Shown piece by piece: positions 54,507 to 63,634 of a stretch of DNA of 64,000 nt. The notes under the pieces are model-generated. The model was not told the DNA's origin and made no database searches. It saw only the letters and a list, made by a program, of their open reading frames with translations. The translations under genes and the position numbers were made by a program. The first letter of the stretch is position 1. Every line of letters starts with the position of its first letter. The stretch comes from Pelagomonas calceolata (taxonomy: Eukaryota > Sar > Pelagophyceae > Pelagomonadales > Pelagomonadaceae), in NCBI GenBank assembly GCA_918797485.1, contig CAKKNE010000006.1, positions 3,348,001 to 3,412,000 of the forward strand, read 5' to 3'.

Positions 54507-57500
54507 TCAGGCGACGCGCTGCGCCGACGGGTCCGGCACGTACTCCCGGCCGACGACCCCGTCCAAGCGCTTCTCGTCCATGCCGGCGTAGCCCGCGCCG
54601 GCGTGGTAGCCGTGGAAGACCTTCGCCGCGATCTCGACCTGGGCGTCCTTGGGCACCATCTCCGGCGGGATCTCGACGCGGTTCACTATTTTAATACCGG
54701 ACTCGACGATGGCGTTGTACTTCATGTCCGACATACTAATAAAGTTGTGGATCTTCGTGATGCCGAGCCAGTGCAGGACGTCCGGCATCAGAGCTTGAAA
54801 ACGCGTATCTTGAACACCGGCAACACTTTGAGTGCAGTTGAAGTACTCCTTGGCTTTATCCCCTCCTTCTTGACGCTTGCGCATGTTGTACACTAGGTAT
54901 TTGGTGACCTCGCCGAGGGCCCTACCTTCCTTGCGGAAATACACCACAACGCCCGTGCCGCCGCGCTGCGCCGTCTTGATGCACTCCTCGATGGCGTGCG
55001 TGAGGTACGGTCTACAGGTACAGATGTCGCTGCCAAACACATCACTCCCGTTGCACTCGTCGTGGACCCTCACTGTCAATTCGACGTCCTCGTCTTCTAT
55101 TTTGGACGCGTCGCCCCATATATAAGCCGTCATGCCGCCGATGGGCGGCAGGAAGATCTTCAAATCGTCCCTCGAGATTAACTCAGGATACATCGAGTTC
55201 GTCTCCGCGAACAGCGCATCGCGCAAAACCCTCTCAGAAACCCCAAACCGCTTCGCCACGCCCGGCAGGTACCAGACCGGCTCGATGGCTGCTTTGGTGA
55301 CGACTGAAGTACCGTCGTCCGTCAAAACGGTCCCATCGGGAGTCAGCCTTTGCATGCGCAGGGCCTCCAAGCACTCCGGGAGTTGGACGTGAGCTTTCGT
55401 GATGGCGATCGTCGGTCTCACGTCATAGCCCTTGTCGAGCCAAGCGCCGAAGCCCTCGGAGATGGCGTGGCCCCAGGGATCCATAGTAACAATAGCGTCG
55501 GAGTTGCGCCACGCTTCATGAGGACCGATCTTGGCGGCCGGCGTCGTCAAGCCCAACTGCGGTAAGGCATCTCTATCAATTTTCCCCGCGGCCACCGCTA
55601 ACGCGCGATACACGGAATAACCACCAGCATGCGCACCGATGGCGTTGCGTTGCGTCGTATGTCGCGTCGTCGCCAGGACCGGGCCTCGGTCCGACGGTGT
55701 CGTGGCGCCCCACCTCATTCTACAGGGATCGGGCCCGAAACTCCCATCGTGCGTCGTGAGCTGCGTGGCCGCCTCGTCCTCCGATTTTGGTAAGGGGATC
55801 TCTCCAGTATTACCGGAGACGTCTCCTAGTATGAGGGTGGAAGGCTCCGATCTAACACGTGTGAGACTTTCAGCCGAGTCGGCGCGCGGCCGTCTCGGTC
55901 TCGTAGGCCGCGCCCCGGCCTCCTCCCAGGCGTACGTCGCGCCCAACGCCAACTGCTTCTCGAGGGCCTCGTTGGCGACGATGTCTTTTGCAGATAACAC
56001 TCCAGTAGCTCCGAACAACCGATCCCCGGCATCCCCCAACCCAGGTAAGAGCCCACCATCTCGCGCCAATCGCCCGTCCACTTGTATGGCGTAGACCTCG
56101 ACGTCTGGATGCGCCTCGTGGAGCGCCCGCAGGCCTTCGGCCGACCTGTGTGGAAATCAAATTTTACGGCGCGACACCTGCTCGATGGCGTGGCGATGCC
56201 GGTTCCCCACCGCTCGACGGAGCCAGGACGCACTGGTTGATTTCCACACAGCGGCCGACGCGAGCACCGTGCACGCCACGATGCGGTGCGCGCCCCAGGC
56301 CTTGAGCTTGGCGATGACGGGAGTCATCGTTTTTGCAGTGGCCACCACAGGATCCAAGATGAAGGCGATATCACAACTATCGCCGCCGTGCTTCGGGAGT
56401 CGCGAGTAGTACTCGACGGGCCGATCACTCCCGCTCCGCTTGAACATGCCGATCTGGTGCACGGCCGCGTTCGGCAGCAAAGCTTGCATGCTCTCGACCA
56501 TGCCTAATCCTGCCCTCATTATAGGCACTAAGGCACACCTCGCGGCGAGCCGCGTCGCTCTACCATCAGCAGGAACGTGGACGCCGCGCGGCGTGACGCA
56601 GTCGTGGCGCGGCACCGTCGACAAGGATCGCGTCGCCTCGTAGCCCACGTAGCTCGCAAGCTCCCGCAGCAGCCCGCGGAAGTCGCGCGGCTTCGTCCTG
56701 CGGTCTCTTAGTAAAGTGACCTTGTGCGCCGCGAGGGCGTGCTTGATCAAAGTTGTTTGAGGCGGCAGGTCGTAGGTTACAGGTGAAGGACTTGGGGCGT
56801 CGGGGTCGTCCCAGCCAATCGCGTCCAATGCAGCGCAGACCGCCCAGGCCCGATTCACGTCGAAGCGCTCCGAGCCGTCTATATCACTCCTCAGACCGCT
56901 CTCCATGTCGATCCAGATTGATCTACCTCTAGCGGCGCCCTTCCGTAATTGATCTAAGACGGTAGCGACGTTGTCCCTGTTTAAGCCTCCCGCAAAACCC
57001 TGCGGGATTGACGTTTCTACTGTTGTAAGAGACGCATCTAACGTATGACCACGGCCGCAGGACGCGTCCCACAGCAGCGACAGGTTGGCCGGCGGCTCGT
57101 CCAGCAACGCGCGCCAGAGCGGCGCCGTCTCGTCGTTGGCCTGGACGATGAACTCGACTTCGGGAACGAGTGAGCAGGCCTTTCGGACTTGTTGAGCTGC
57201 TTTTGCAAGTAGTGAGGGGTCCTCGGCGGTCTTGCAGCCGTTCGGCGCCGTCGCGTTGAGCTGCACGCGCCGGAAGCCCAGCCCGACGAGCGTCTGCACG
57301 AAGGCGACGTCGCCCCGTTGCAGGACGTCGTCGACGGCGGAGCCGCACAAATGGCCGGCGAGCTGCGCCGGCGGGCTCGTGTTCCGTGCGGTTTTCGCGA
57401 GCTGCTCGAGCCACCTTCTCGTGGGGAATCTAGGTTGGCCTTCTTTGCCCGGCCGGAAGAGCACGCCGAGTTCCACACGCGGCCAGCGGCTCACGATGGC

Positions 57501-57563
57501 ACTCAATAAGCTCGGGTCGACGCTGTCGTCGACGCCGCAGAGGCCTACTCGGTGTAGGGACAT
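54507..57563 (-). CDS. Three-domain fusion: TIM-barrel, uracil phosphoribosyltransferase, URC1/GTP cyclohydrolase II-like
   Basis: Two exons (57563-56260, 56145-54507), 980 aa. Residues about 1-230 resemble a phosphoribosylanthranilate-isomerase-type barrel ([44 protein letters not shown]). Residues about 240-500 are [64 protein letters not shown]. The usual ATGGT loop is ATAKT. Residues about 560-980 are GTP cyclohydrolase II-like of the URC1 type: [20 protein letters not shown] (three zinc-type Cys) and [19 protein letters not shown]. In fungi, separate UPRT and URC1 enzymes act in the uracil-catabolising URC pathway, so a single multifunctional uracil-degrading enzyme is inferred. The introner intron lies within the UPRT domain, and splicing gives [17 protein letters not shown]. 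Confidence 0.85.
56146..56251 (-). mobile_element. Introner copy J (subfamily I)
   Basis: 106-bp element, CTGTGTGGAAATCAA to TTGATTTCCACACAG, both terminal repeats intact, perfect 8-bp flanks CGGCCGAC (56138-56145, 56252-56259). The transcript-strand intron is 56259-56146, donor GTCGGCCG, acceptor CACACAG. Centre shortened relative to copy B. Confidence 0.93.
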
Positions 57564-58167
57564 GCTTTCAGACGTTCTTCTGGCGGTTTCACTTGGTGAG
57601 CGGCTGCGTAGTAGGTGTGCTTTGGCACGGCGACCGCGTGCGCTGGGGAGGTGCTTCAAATAACGCGTTTGCGCCTCGAAGAACACCTTTTTTTGATATG
57701 ATGTCACACGCGCAGAACTCTTGCAGCGCGATGCCGTGGGCGCTGCAGGCTCTCGTGCAGCTAGAACTGTTTGTTGCTGAGCCTCAACCGCTGTTGCACA
57801 GCTGAAAGGGCCTCTATGTGCGTCGTAAATGCGGATTCAGAGCTGGGCAAAAATCTCTGTATACCCGTTATATTCGAATTAAATTTCAAACGCAAACCAG
57901 TTTTAAAGCTCCACAGGAGTCGCGCGCGAAAGGTTGATGCACGACTCGTCGCTGTGGACCGCGGCAGCGGCGCCGTATTTTCATCTTTTTGCCAGCCTCT
58001 CCCACTCAAAACCGCGTCGCCTTTGCGCACATTTGCAGCCAGGGCTTACGCGTGGGAGTACTCCGAGCCGTTCGCAGCGCTGCGAGGATTTTGCGCCGCG
58101 CGAGCCGCTTGTAAAGCGAGGAGAGACTTGCAGCAATCAGCAGCACAGCTAAAAAGCCGCCGCAGCG
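57564..58167. other. Divergent intergenic spacer
   Basis: About 604 bp between the divergent URC fusion and SUV3 starts. No supported gene and no clear CTAG dyad. A TTTTTTT run is at 57690. Confidence 0.45.
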
Positions 58168-60834
58168 ATGGGCTTCGGCGCAGCGAGCCCGGCGGAAGCA
58201 CGCGCAAAGCTCGAAAAGCTCAAGCTCGAGGCGACCGCCGCCGCGGCGGCACCGCCAACACCAAGCAAACCGGAGGACGAGGACGCCGTCGCCCGGCTCG
58301 CCCAGAAGATCCTGCGATCGTCATCAATAGAAGAAGCGCGGCAGCACGCGCGCGAGGCGACGAACACGACGAACGACCCGCGGCTAGCGCCGCTCTTCCA
58401 GTCGCCGAGCAAGGGCCGGGACAAGGCGACGCCCGGGTGGCCGGAGAGCGTCGAAATGTACCTGGGCCCGACTAATTCCGGAAAGACGCATCGCTCGCTA
58501 GATTTCCTCGCGAAGATTGGTTCGGGTTGTTATGCGGGGCCGTTACGCGCATTAGCTTGGGAGGTCCGCCATAGCGTCGAAGCGCGCGCCAAGAAGGTCT
58601 GGGGCGAACATCCACCTACGGTCGGATTGTGGACCGGTGAAGAATCAAGAGATCCGGACGCTCCGGTACTATGCTGCACCGCGGAGGTCGCCCCGTCGCA
58701 CGGCAACGTTTTGGTATTGGACGAAGCGCACTGGTGCGCGGACCCGCAGCGGGGCCACGCCTGGACTCGTCTATTATTAGCGGCTAGATCTGGTAGATAT
58801 AGGCACGTTCGCATCTGCGGCCCGGTCCAGTCCGAGCCGTTACTACGGCGAGTCTTCGAGAAGCATGAACACGCGGTGACGGTCCATCGCACGCAACGGC
58901 GCAGTCGATTGCATTTTGAAAGGGACCCCATCGCGGACTTTCCGGCCTTCCTACAGCAAGCGAAGTCCGAAAGGCGCTTCGTTGCAGTAGTCGCGTTTTC
59001 TCGAGCCGCCGTGTTATCATTAGCGGGCATTGCTCGCAAGGCCGGGGCAAGGGCGTCGGTGATCTTTGGCAAATTACCCCCCGAGGCGAGACGGAAGCAG
59101 CTAGATGATGCTCTGGCGGGCAGGTTAGATGTCCTCGTTTGTACCGATGTGATAGGGCACGGTATTAATCTCCCGCTCGACGACGTCGTTTTCGCCGAAA
59201 CTAAAAAATTTGATGGAACACAAAGACGAGATTTGTATGTGTGGGAGGCGGCGCAGGTGGCTGGTAGGGCGGGGCGCGACGAATTGCCGGGGAGGTGCTG
59301 GTACTTACCGAGATATGGTGCTAATGTGAAGCTGCTGACCAAAGCCGTCAAGGCAGCAAACGGTGATCCCGGTGATGGGTTTGATTTAGATTTGTCCAAA
59401 GCGGTCTTAGCGCCGGATCTCTCTGCTTTGACGCAGTTGACCGGGAGCGTGCCATCTATACTCTTACTACCGAAGTGCGTAACGCAGTGGCGGGACGAAT
59501 TGCAACGGTCGCTGAATGATTCAGATGATCCCTTGGACTGGGTGAAATCGGGAGACATCGATGAGCTTCAGCGACGCCTGGACATCCTCAGGAACAGTAG
59601 TTTGGTGCCGGACGACGTGCGCAAAGCTTTGTCGGCGTCCGATCTGTGGCATCTCGCGCGGTTGCCCGTGCGGGAGCAGCATTTCGAAGCTGTCGCTAGA
59701 GCAGCTTGTCTGGGGGAACAGGTCGTGTTCGGTTCGTTAGATTCGTTAGTCGATGAACAATTGGAGGATGAGGTGCAAAGATTAGGAGACGTCCTGATGG
59801 CGTCGCGACGATTTCCAGCCATCCTAGTCGGGGACGACGCTGTGGATGAAGATGACGCGTGTCTGGCGGCGGTCGCGTGCCACGAGGCCTTGTATTTGTA
59901 TGGAAGCAGATTGATCGGCCACGGGGTTGGAAGACAAATAGACGACGCCCACCTGTGCAAAGTCTGCGGCCAGCCCAAGGGTCCCAATTCAAAGATAAAG
60001 GACCGGCAATGTAGGAGATGCTTCGCCATTCAAGATCGGGAAGCGGCCCAGGCCGCGCGCCAGCTCGCGCGCCAGTACGCGCGCGTCCAAGCCCGGTCGC
60101 AACCGCCGCAATTGGGTTACGCGCTCAGCGGCGGGCAGCCGCCGCCGCAGCCGTACGCAGCCGGCGCCTTCGCTTCGCCGCCAGCGCCGCCGGCCATGAG
60201 CGTCGGCGACCGCGCTCGTTTAAGAGCGCAACAGGAGGCCGCGGCGCGCGTGCGGGGCCTGCCGCCCGAGCTCCTGCGCGACGCGGAGTCGGCGCGGGCG
60301 TCGCGTGAGGCGTCGGCGGCGTCGCGCGAGGCGCGCATGGGGCAGCTCGCGGCGGCATCGGCGGCCGCGCGCCGCGTCGACACCGAAGCCGAGATCATCC
60401 GGAACCAGGCCGCGCGCGGCCGGCCCCTGAACGCCGCGGAGGCCGAGGCCATCGCGGCCCAGGTCGTCGCGGCGCGAGGCCAGCACCGGCCGCCCGGGAA
60501 GCCGGCTCGGGAGCCCGGGAAGCGTATCCGGGGCGGCAAGAAGCACGCGGGTGCCCGGGAGGCGGCGCGGGCGCGCGAGCGCGCGCAGGAAAGCGGCGCC
60601 ATCAATCGAGGTAAACCGGTCATCCGGCCGCCGGGTCAGCAGAAGCCGGGGCCCCTCGAGATCGCGCGCGCGGCGAATCGGGCGCCCCGGGCGCCGCGGC
60701 CCGTGCCCCCGACGCCGGCATACTTACCAGCCGGCGAAGTTTACTTCCACCCGCCTCGGAACGGGCTCGGGCGCGGGCGCGGCGGGCGCGGCGGACGCGG
60801 CGGACGCGGCTCGGGCCCGCCGGGGTTCATCTAG
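58168..60834 (+). CDS. SUV3: SUV3-like ATP-dependent RNA helicase
   Basis: 888 aa, single exon. The helicase core runs from about residue 90: MYLGPTNSGKTHRSLDFLAK (motif I), GPLRALAWEV (Ia), LWTGEE, LVLDEAHW (DExH motif II), ICGPVQSEPLLRRVF, VVAFSRAAV, VLVCTDVIGHGINLPLDDVV (V) and QVAGRAGR (VI). This order and LGPTNSGKT are typical of SUV3, the mitochondrial RNA-degradosome helicase (also in plastids of some lineages). A Cys4-type finger (CKVCGQPK ... CRRCF) and a long Ala/Arg/Pro-rich tail ending in RGGRGGRG repeats extend it beyond animal SUV3 and may bind RNA. No obvious N-terminal transit peptide. Confidence 0.9.
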   Translation: MGFGAASPAEARAKLEKLKLEATAAAAAPPTPSKPEDEDAVARLAQKILRSSSIEEARQHAREATNTTNDPRLAPLFQSPSKGRDKATPGWPESVEMYLGPTNSGKTHRSLDFLAKIGSGCYAGPLRALAWEVRHSVEARAKKVWGEHPPTVGLWTGEESRDPDAPVLCCTAEVAPSHGNVLVLDEAHWCADPQRGHAWTRLLLAARSGRYRHVRICGPVQSEPLLRRVFEKHEHAVTVHRTQRRSRLHFERDPIADFPAFLQQAKSERRFVAVVAFSRAAVLSLAGIARKAGARASVIFGKLPPEARRKQLDDALAGRLDVLVCTDVIGHGINLPLDDVVFAETKKFDGTQRRDLYVWEAAQVAGRAGRDELPGRCWYLPRYGANVKLLTKAVKAANGDPGDGFDLDLSKAVLAPDLSALTQLTGSVPSILLLPKCVTQWRDELQRSLNDSDDPLDWVKSGDIDELQRRLDILRNSSLVPDDVRKALSASDLWHLARLPVREQHFEAVARAACLGEQVVFGSLDSLVDEQLEDEVQRLGDVLMASRRFPAILVGDDAVDEDDACLAAVACHEALYLYGSRLIGHGVGRQIDDAHLCKVCGQPKGPNSKIKDRQCRRCFAIQDREAAQAARQLARQYARVQARSQPPQLGYALSGGQPPPQPYAAGAFASPPAPPAMSVGDRARLRAQQEAAARVRGLPPELLRDAESARASREASAASREARMGQLAAASAAARRVDTEAEIIRNQAARGRPLNAAEAEAIAAQVVAARGQHRPPGKPAREPGKRIRGGKKHAGAREAARARERAQESGAINRGKPVIRPPGQQKPGPLEIARAANRAPRAPRPVPPTPAYLPAGEVYFHPPRNGLGRGRGGRGGRGGRGSGPPGFI

Positions 60835-61011
60835 TAGGCTCTGTTCTAACTTATACGTTGTGTAGAAATCACATCACCCGTTTTTCCCTAAAGGAGGGCG
60901 TCTGTAGAGCGTTCGCGATGCGCGGCGGCGTTTTTGCGAGGCGAAAAATCGGGTTTTTCAAGCCGAGTCAAGCCGCCGCGCAAACCCAATAACTCGCCGC
61001 AAAAACGCAAG

Positions 61012-62226
61012 ATGATCCTCACAAACTGCGCCGCCTGCGCCGCCCCACTGGCCCACACCGCGCCGCGATGCGTGCGGTGTCATACAAGATATTGTGATTC
61101 AAAATGTCAGCATGACCACTGGCGCCGCGGCCACAAGCAAATGTGTAAGAAAATACACCGCGGCGGCAACGCGGAACAATACTACGCCGACAAAAAATAC
61201 AAGGAGGCCGTCGCGGAGGCCGTCGAGGCGTGCGCGGACGACACGAAGGGCCAGAAATGCTACATCTGCCTCGAGGCCGTCCATCCGCGCACGGGAGAAG
61301 GTCTCGTAAGCGGTTTTTGCGCGTGCCGCGGAGGATCGAGCTTTGCGCACATTTCGTGTTTGAAACGCAAGGCTCAACTCGCTATGGATGAGGCCCTGGA
61401 GAACAATTTGGACGGTGACCGGATGGAATCGAGGTGGAGAAAGTGGTATTCTTGTGAGCTATGCGGGCAGGAATATCACGGCGTCGTATATAGTGCAATG
61501 GGCTGGGCGTGCTGGGGAAGCTATCTTAGCCTACCAGAAACGAAGAGACTCGGCAAGCTCTCTCCTCGGCAAGACGCGATGAAGGAGCTCGCTAACAGTC
61601 TACTGAGCGCCAACCGCGTCGAAGAAGCGCTCGCTATCTTCCGGACGCTGGTGGGTATCTGTACTCGCCTTGGACACGAGCGCGATGATGTACCTGGATT
61701 ATTATACAGCATCGCCAGTTGCCTCATGAGGCTAGGACGCAGAGAAGAGGCACTGCAACTAGACCGCGATGTCTACAATTTGAGGGTAAAGTGGCGGGTA
61801 GGGCCCGCCAAGATACTCCAGTCGGCTACGTCGCTCACGATGTCGCTCGTTCAAAATGAAAAGTTCTCGGAGGCGAGGGACTTCGCGCGCGAACAGATCC
61901 CAGTCGCGACGCGTTCGCTCGGACCTCACGCGGAATTGACGCGCAACCTTCGCACTTATTACGCAAAAGCCATACTCTGTGACACGGCGCTCCCTCTCGA
62001 CGACGTGGCCGAGTCCGTAGCTATTTTTGAGGATATTGAGATTATTACCCGGCGAATCTTCGGCAACGTTCATCCAGACACGCTGCAGGCGCAGAAGGAC
62101 ATGGACTCTGCGCGAATGGTTTGGCGCGCGAGATTCAGCAAACCTTTCCCGTCGAAGCTCCCCCGTCTCAAGACTGACGACGCCAAACACGAGGAGCTCA
62201 TGCGCAAATTTGAGTTAGCTAAGTAA
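61012..62226 (+). CDS. MYND finger, RING-variant-like and TPR-like protein
   Basis: 404 aa, single exon. An N-terminal MYND zinc finger (CAACAAPLAHTAPRCVRCHT, RYCDSKCQHDHW, GHKQMC) precedes a second Cys-rich finger of RING-CH type (CYICLEAVHPRTGEG, GFCACRGGSSFAHISCLKR, CELCGQEY). The C-terminal half has TPR-like helical pairs (ELANSLLSANRVEEALAIFR, LGRREEALQLDRDVY, KFSEARDFA, LGPHAELT). I recall this layout as abundant in pelagophyte genomes. RING-CH plus MYND suggests a protein-interaction or ubiquitin-ligase role. Convergent with the TBC gene 27 bases away. Confidence 0.78.
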   Translation: MILTNCAACAAPLAHTAPRCVRCHTRYCDSKCQHDHWRRGHKQMCKKIHRGGNAEQYYADKKYKEAVAEAVEACADDTKGQKCYICLEAVHPRTGEGLVSGFCACRGGSSFAHISCLKRKAQLAMDEALENNLDGDRMESRWRKWYSCELCGQEYHGVVYSAMGWACWGSYLSLPETKRLGKLSPRQDAMKELANSLLSANRVEEALAIFRTLVGICTRLGHERDDVPGLLYSIASCLMRLGRREEALQLDRDVYNLRVKWRVGPAKILQSATSLTMSLVQNEKFSEARDFAREQIPVATRSLGPHAELTRNLRTYYAKAILCDTALPLDDVAESVAIFEDIEIITRRIFGNVHPDTLQAQKDMDSARMVWRARFSKPFPSKLPRLKTDDAKHEELMRKFELAK

Positions 62227-62253
62227 GTAAGAGTCAAATACTAGCAAGTCATA

Positions 62254-63225
62254 TTAACTGGCGCGCTTTCGCGCGCTCGGTGGAGGCTTCGGCGGCGTCC
62301 GCGGCGCCTCCGACGCCGCCGCGACGACCGCGCGGTCCACAGAAGCGTCGCGCGCGTGCCGCTCAAGGACGTCGTACAAGGATCGGGGCACGCGCGGCGC
62401 GATAGCACAAGCGCGCGCCACGATGCGCCGCGCATCTAAAGGCGCCAAGCGCCGCGGCTGGAGCCGCGCAACAGTTTGATCGCCAGATTCAAACCGCTCA
62501 AGGATCAAGGCAACCACGCACAGGACCGGAAAGTGCCCGCCGAGCGCGAACGTGGCATCCCACAGCACCGCGACCTCGTCTAGTGGAGGCACGACCGTAA
62601 ACAGCGACGCGAGCAGGGGATACGCTACCAAATCTTCCACGGGGGTCCGCGCGTCGTCGTCCAGTAGTAAACTGTCTCCTAGTAATGTCCCATGTATTTC
62701 CGGAGAGATGCACCGCAAGATATGATCAACCAGCGCCGCGCCGACGACGCAGCCGTCCAGCGTCGGCGTGAAGTAGCGCGGGCACAGCTCCGCCAGCTTC
62801 TCGAAGCACGCGAAGGCTTCCAGTTCGGACGGTAGCGCGTACAAGAAACAGGCCGCCACTGCTGAACGGTTCGCGCCGTTCGAGACCTCGTTGTTGCGAC
62901 TGCGCGCTAAAGCTGTCACGCAGCGCACGATCTGGGCGTCTCTGACCTTCTGCCGTACGCTATCGTCGGCCCGGAACGTCCTCCTCGCATCATCTCGGAT
63001 CTTTTGGGCGTCGTCGCTGAGGCCGTCGCAGAGATTCGAGTAGCGCCGCGCTTCTATTCGGCCGCAGCCGAGCAAGAGCGTCCAGGCCAAGGGCCGCGTA
63101 TTGGCGTCGAGTCCTTCGGTGACGGCAACTCGGCGGAGGCGTGCGACGCGCTCCGATGGTGGTAGGGTGCTCTCATACAAGAGGTGATGTGCCGTGACCT
63201 CCGCGTCTGGCGTGCACTCGGTCAT
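62254..63225 (-). CDS. TBC-domain (Rab GAP-like) protein, TBC1D7-type
   Basis: 323 aa, single exon. LPPSERVARLRRVAVTEGLD leads into TRPLAWTLLLGCGRIEARRY, IRDDARRTFRADDSV, VRCVTALARSRN, GANRSAVAACFLYAL, SELEAFACFEKLAELCPRYF, LLASLFTVVPP and VAVLWDATFALGG. This is the TBC fold. The catalytic Arg finger (IxxDxxR) is kept in part as IRDDARR, but the second finger YxQG is replaced by NGAN, as in catalytically weak members such as TBC1D7. It may therefore act as an adaptor rather than an active GAP (inference). Confidence 0.68.
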   Translation of the reverse strand: MTECTPDAEVTAHHLLYESTLPPSERVARLRRVAVTEGLDANTRPLAWTLLLGCGRIEARRYSNLCDGLSDDAQKIRDDARRTFRADDSVRQKVRDAQIVRCVTALARSRNNEVSNGANRSAVAACFLYALPSELEAFACFEKLAELCPRYFTPTLDGCVVGAALVDHILRCISPEIHGTLLGDSLLLDDDARTPVEDLVAYPLLASLFTVVPPLDEVAVLWDATFALGGHFPVLCVVALILERFESGDQTVARLQPRRLAPLDARRIVARACAIAPRVPRSLYDVLERHARDASVDRAVVAAASEAPRTPPKPPPSARKRAS

Positions 63226-63634
63226 CTCAGCTCATGCGTATCACTGCCGCGCAGCAATGCATCGAACCCGACCAGTTTTAACGACCGATTCGTGCAGCAC
63301 GACGGCCGTGAGCCAGCGAGATTGCTGCTCGATGACAAGGCTAGTGCGGCATACGCTAGGTCTAATTGCACCGCACACGCGACACCGACGCCTCGTAACA
63401 CGATCGCGACGGCTGGAAGTCGAGAAACTGGGCCTGGCCGATTAGGAGAGCATGAATGATGCATGCTGAGCATCGAGCTGGCTCTGGCGTCTCAGGCCAT
63501 TCAGACAGCAATTCGACGCGTGCAGTAGCCGCACGGCTCTGGTTTTAAGGTGTCGTCTTAATTTCAGATCGATACGTGCGCTAGATCACACAACACATTT
63601 GCCCACACCAGCTCATTTGCAACAAACAAAAGCC
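63226..63634. other. Divergent intergenic spacer
   Basis: No gene between the TBC and FAM210-like starts; it includes a CTAG-dyad variant at 63340-63360. Confidence 0.45.
63340..63360. promoter_or_regulatory. CTAG dyad, weak copy
   Basis: GCTAGTGCGGCATACG then CTAGG: arms and CTAGTG left half as in other copies, core changed. 115 bp upstream of the TBC start. Confidence 0.35.

Noticed and set aside
57738-57760. GCTGCAGG...CAGCTAG near the URC fusion start as another CTAG dyad
   Set aside because: Only one CTAG arm present and no core; too weak.
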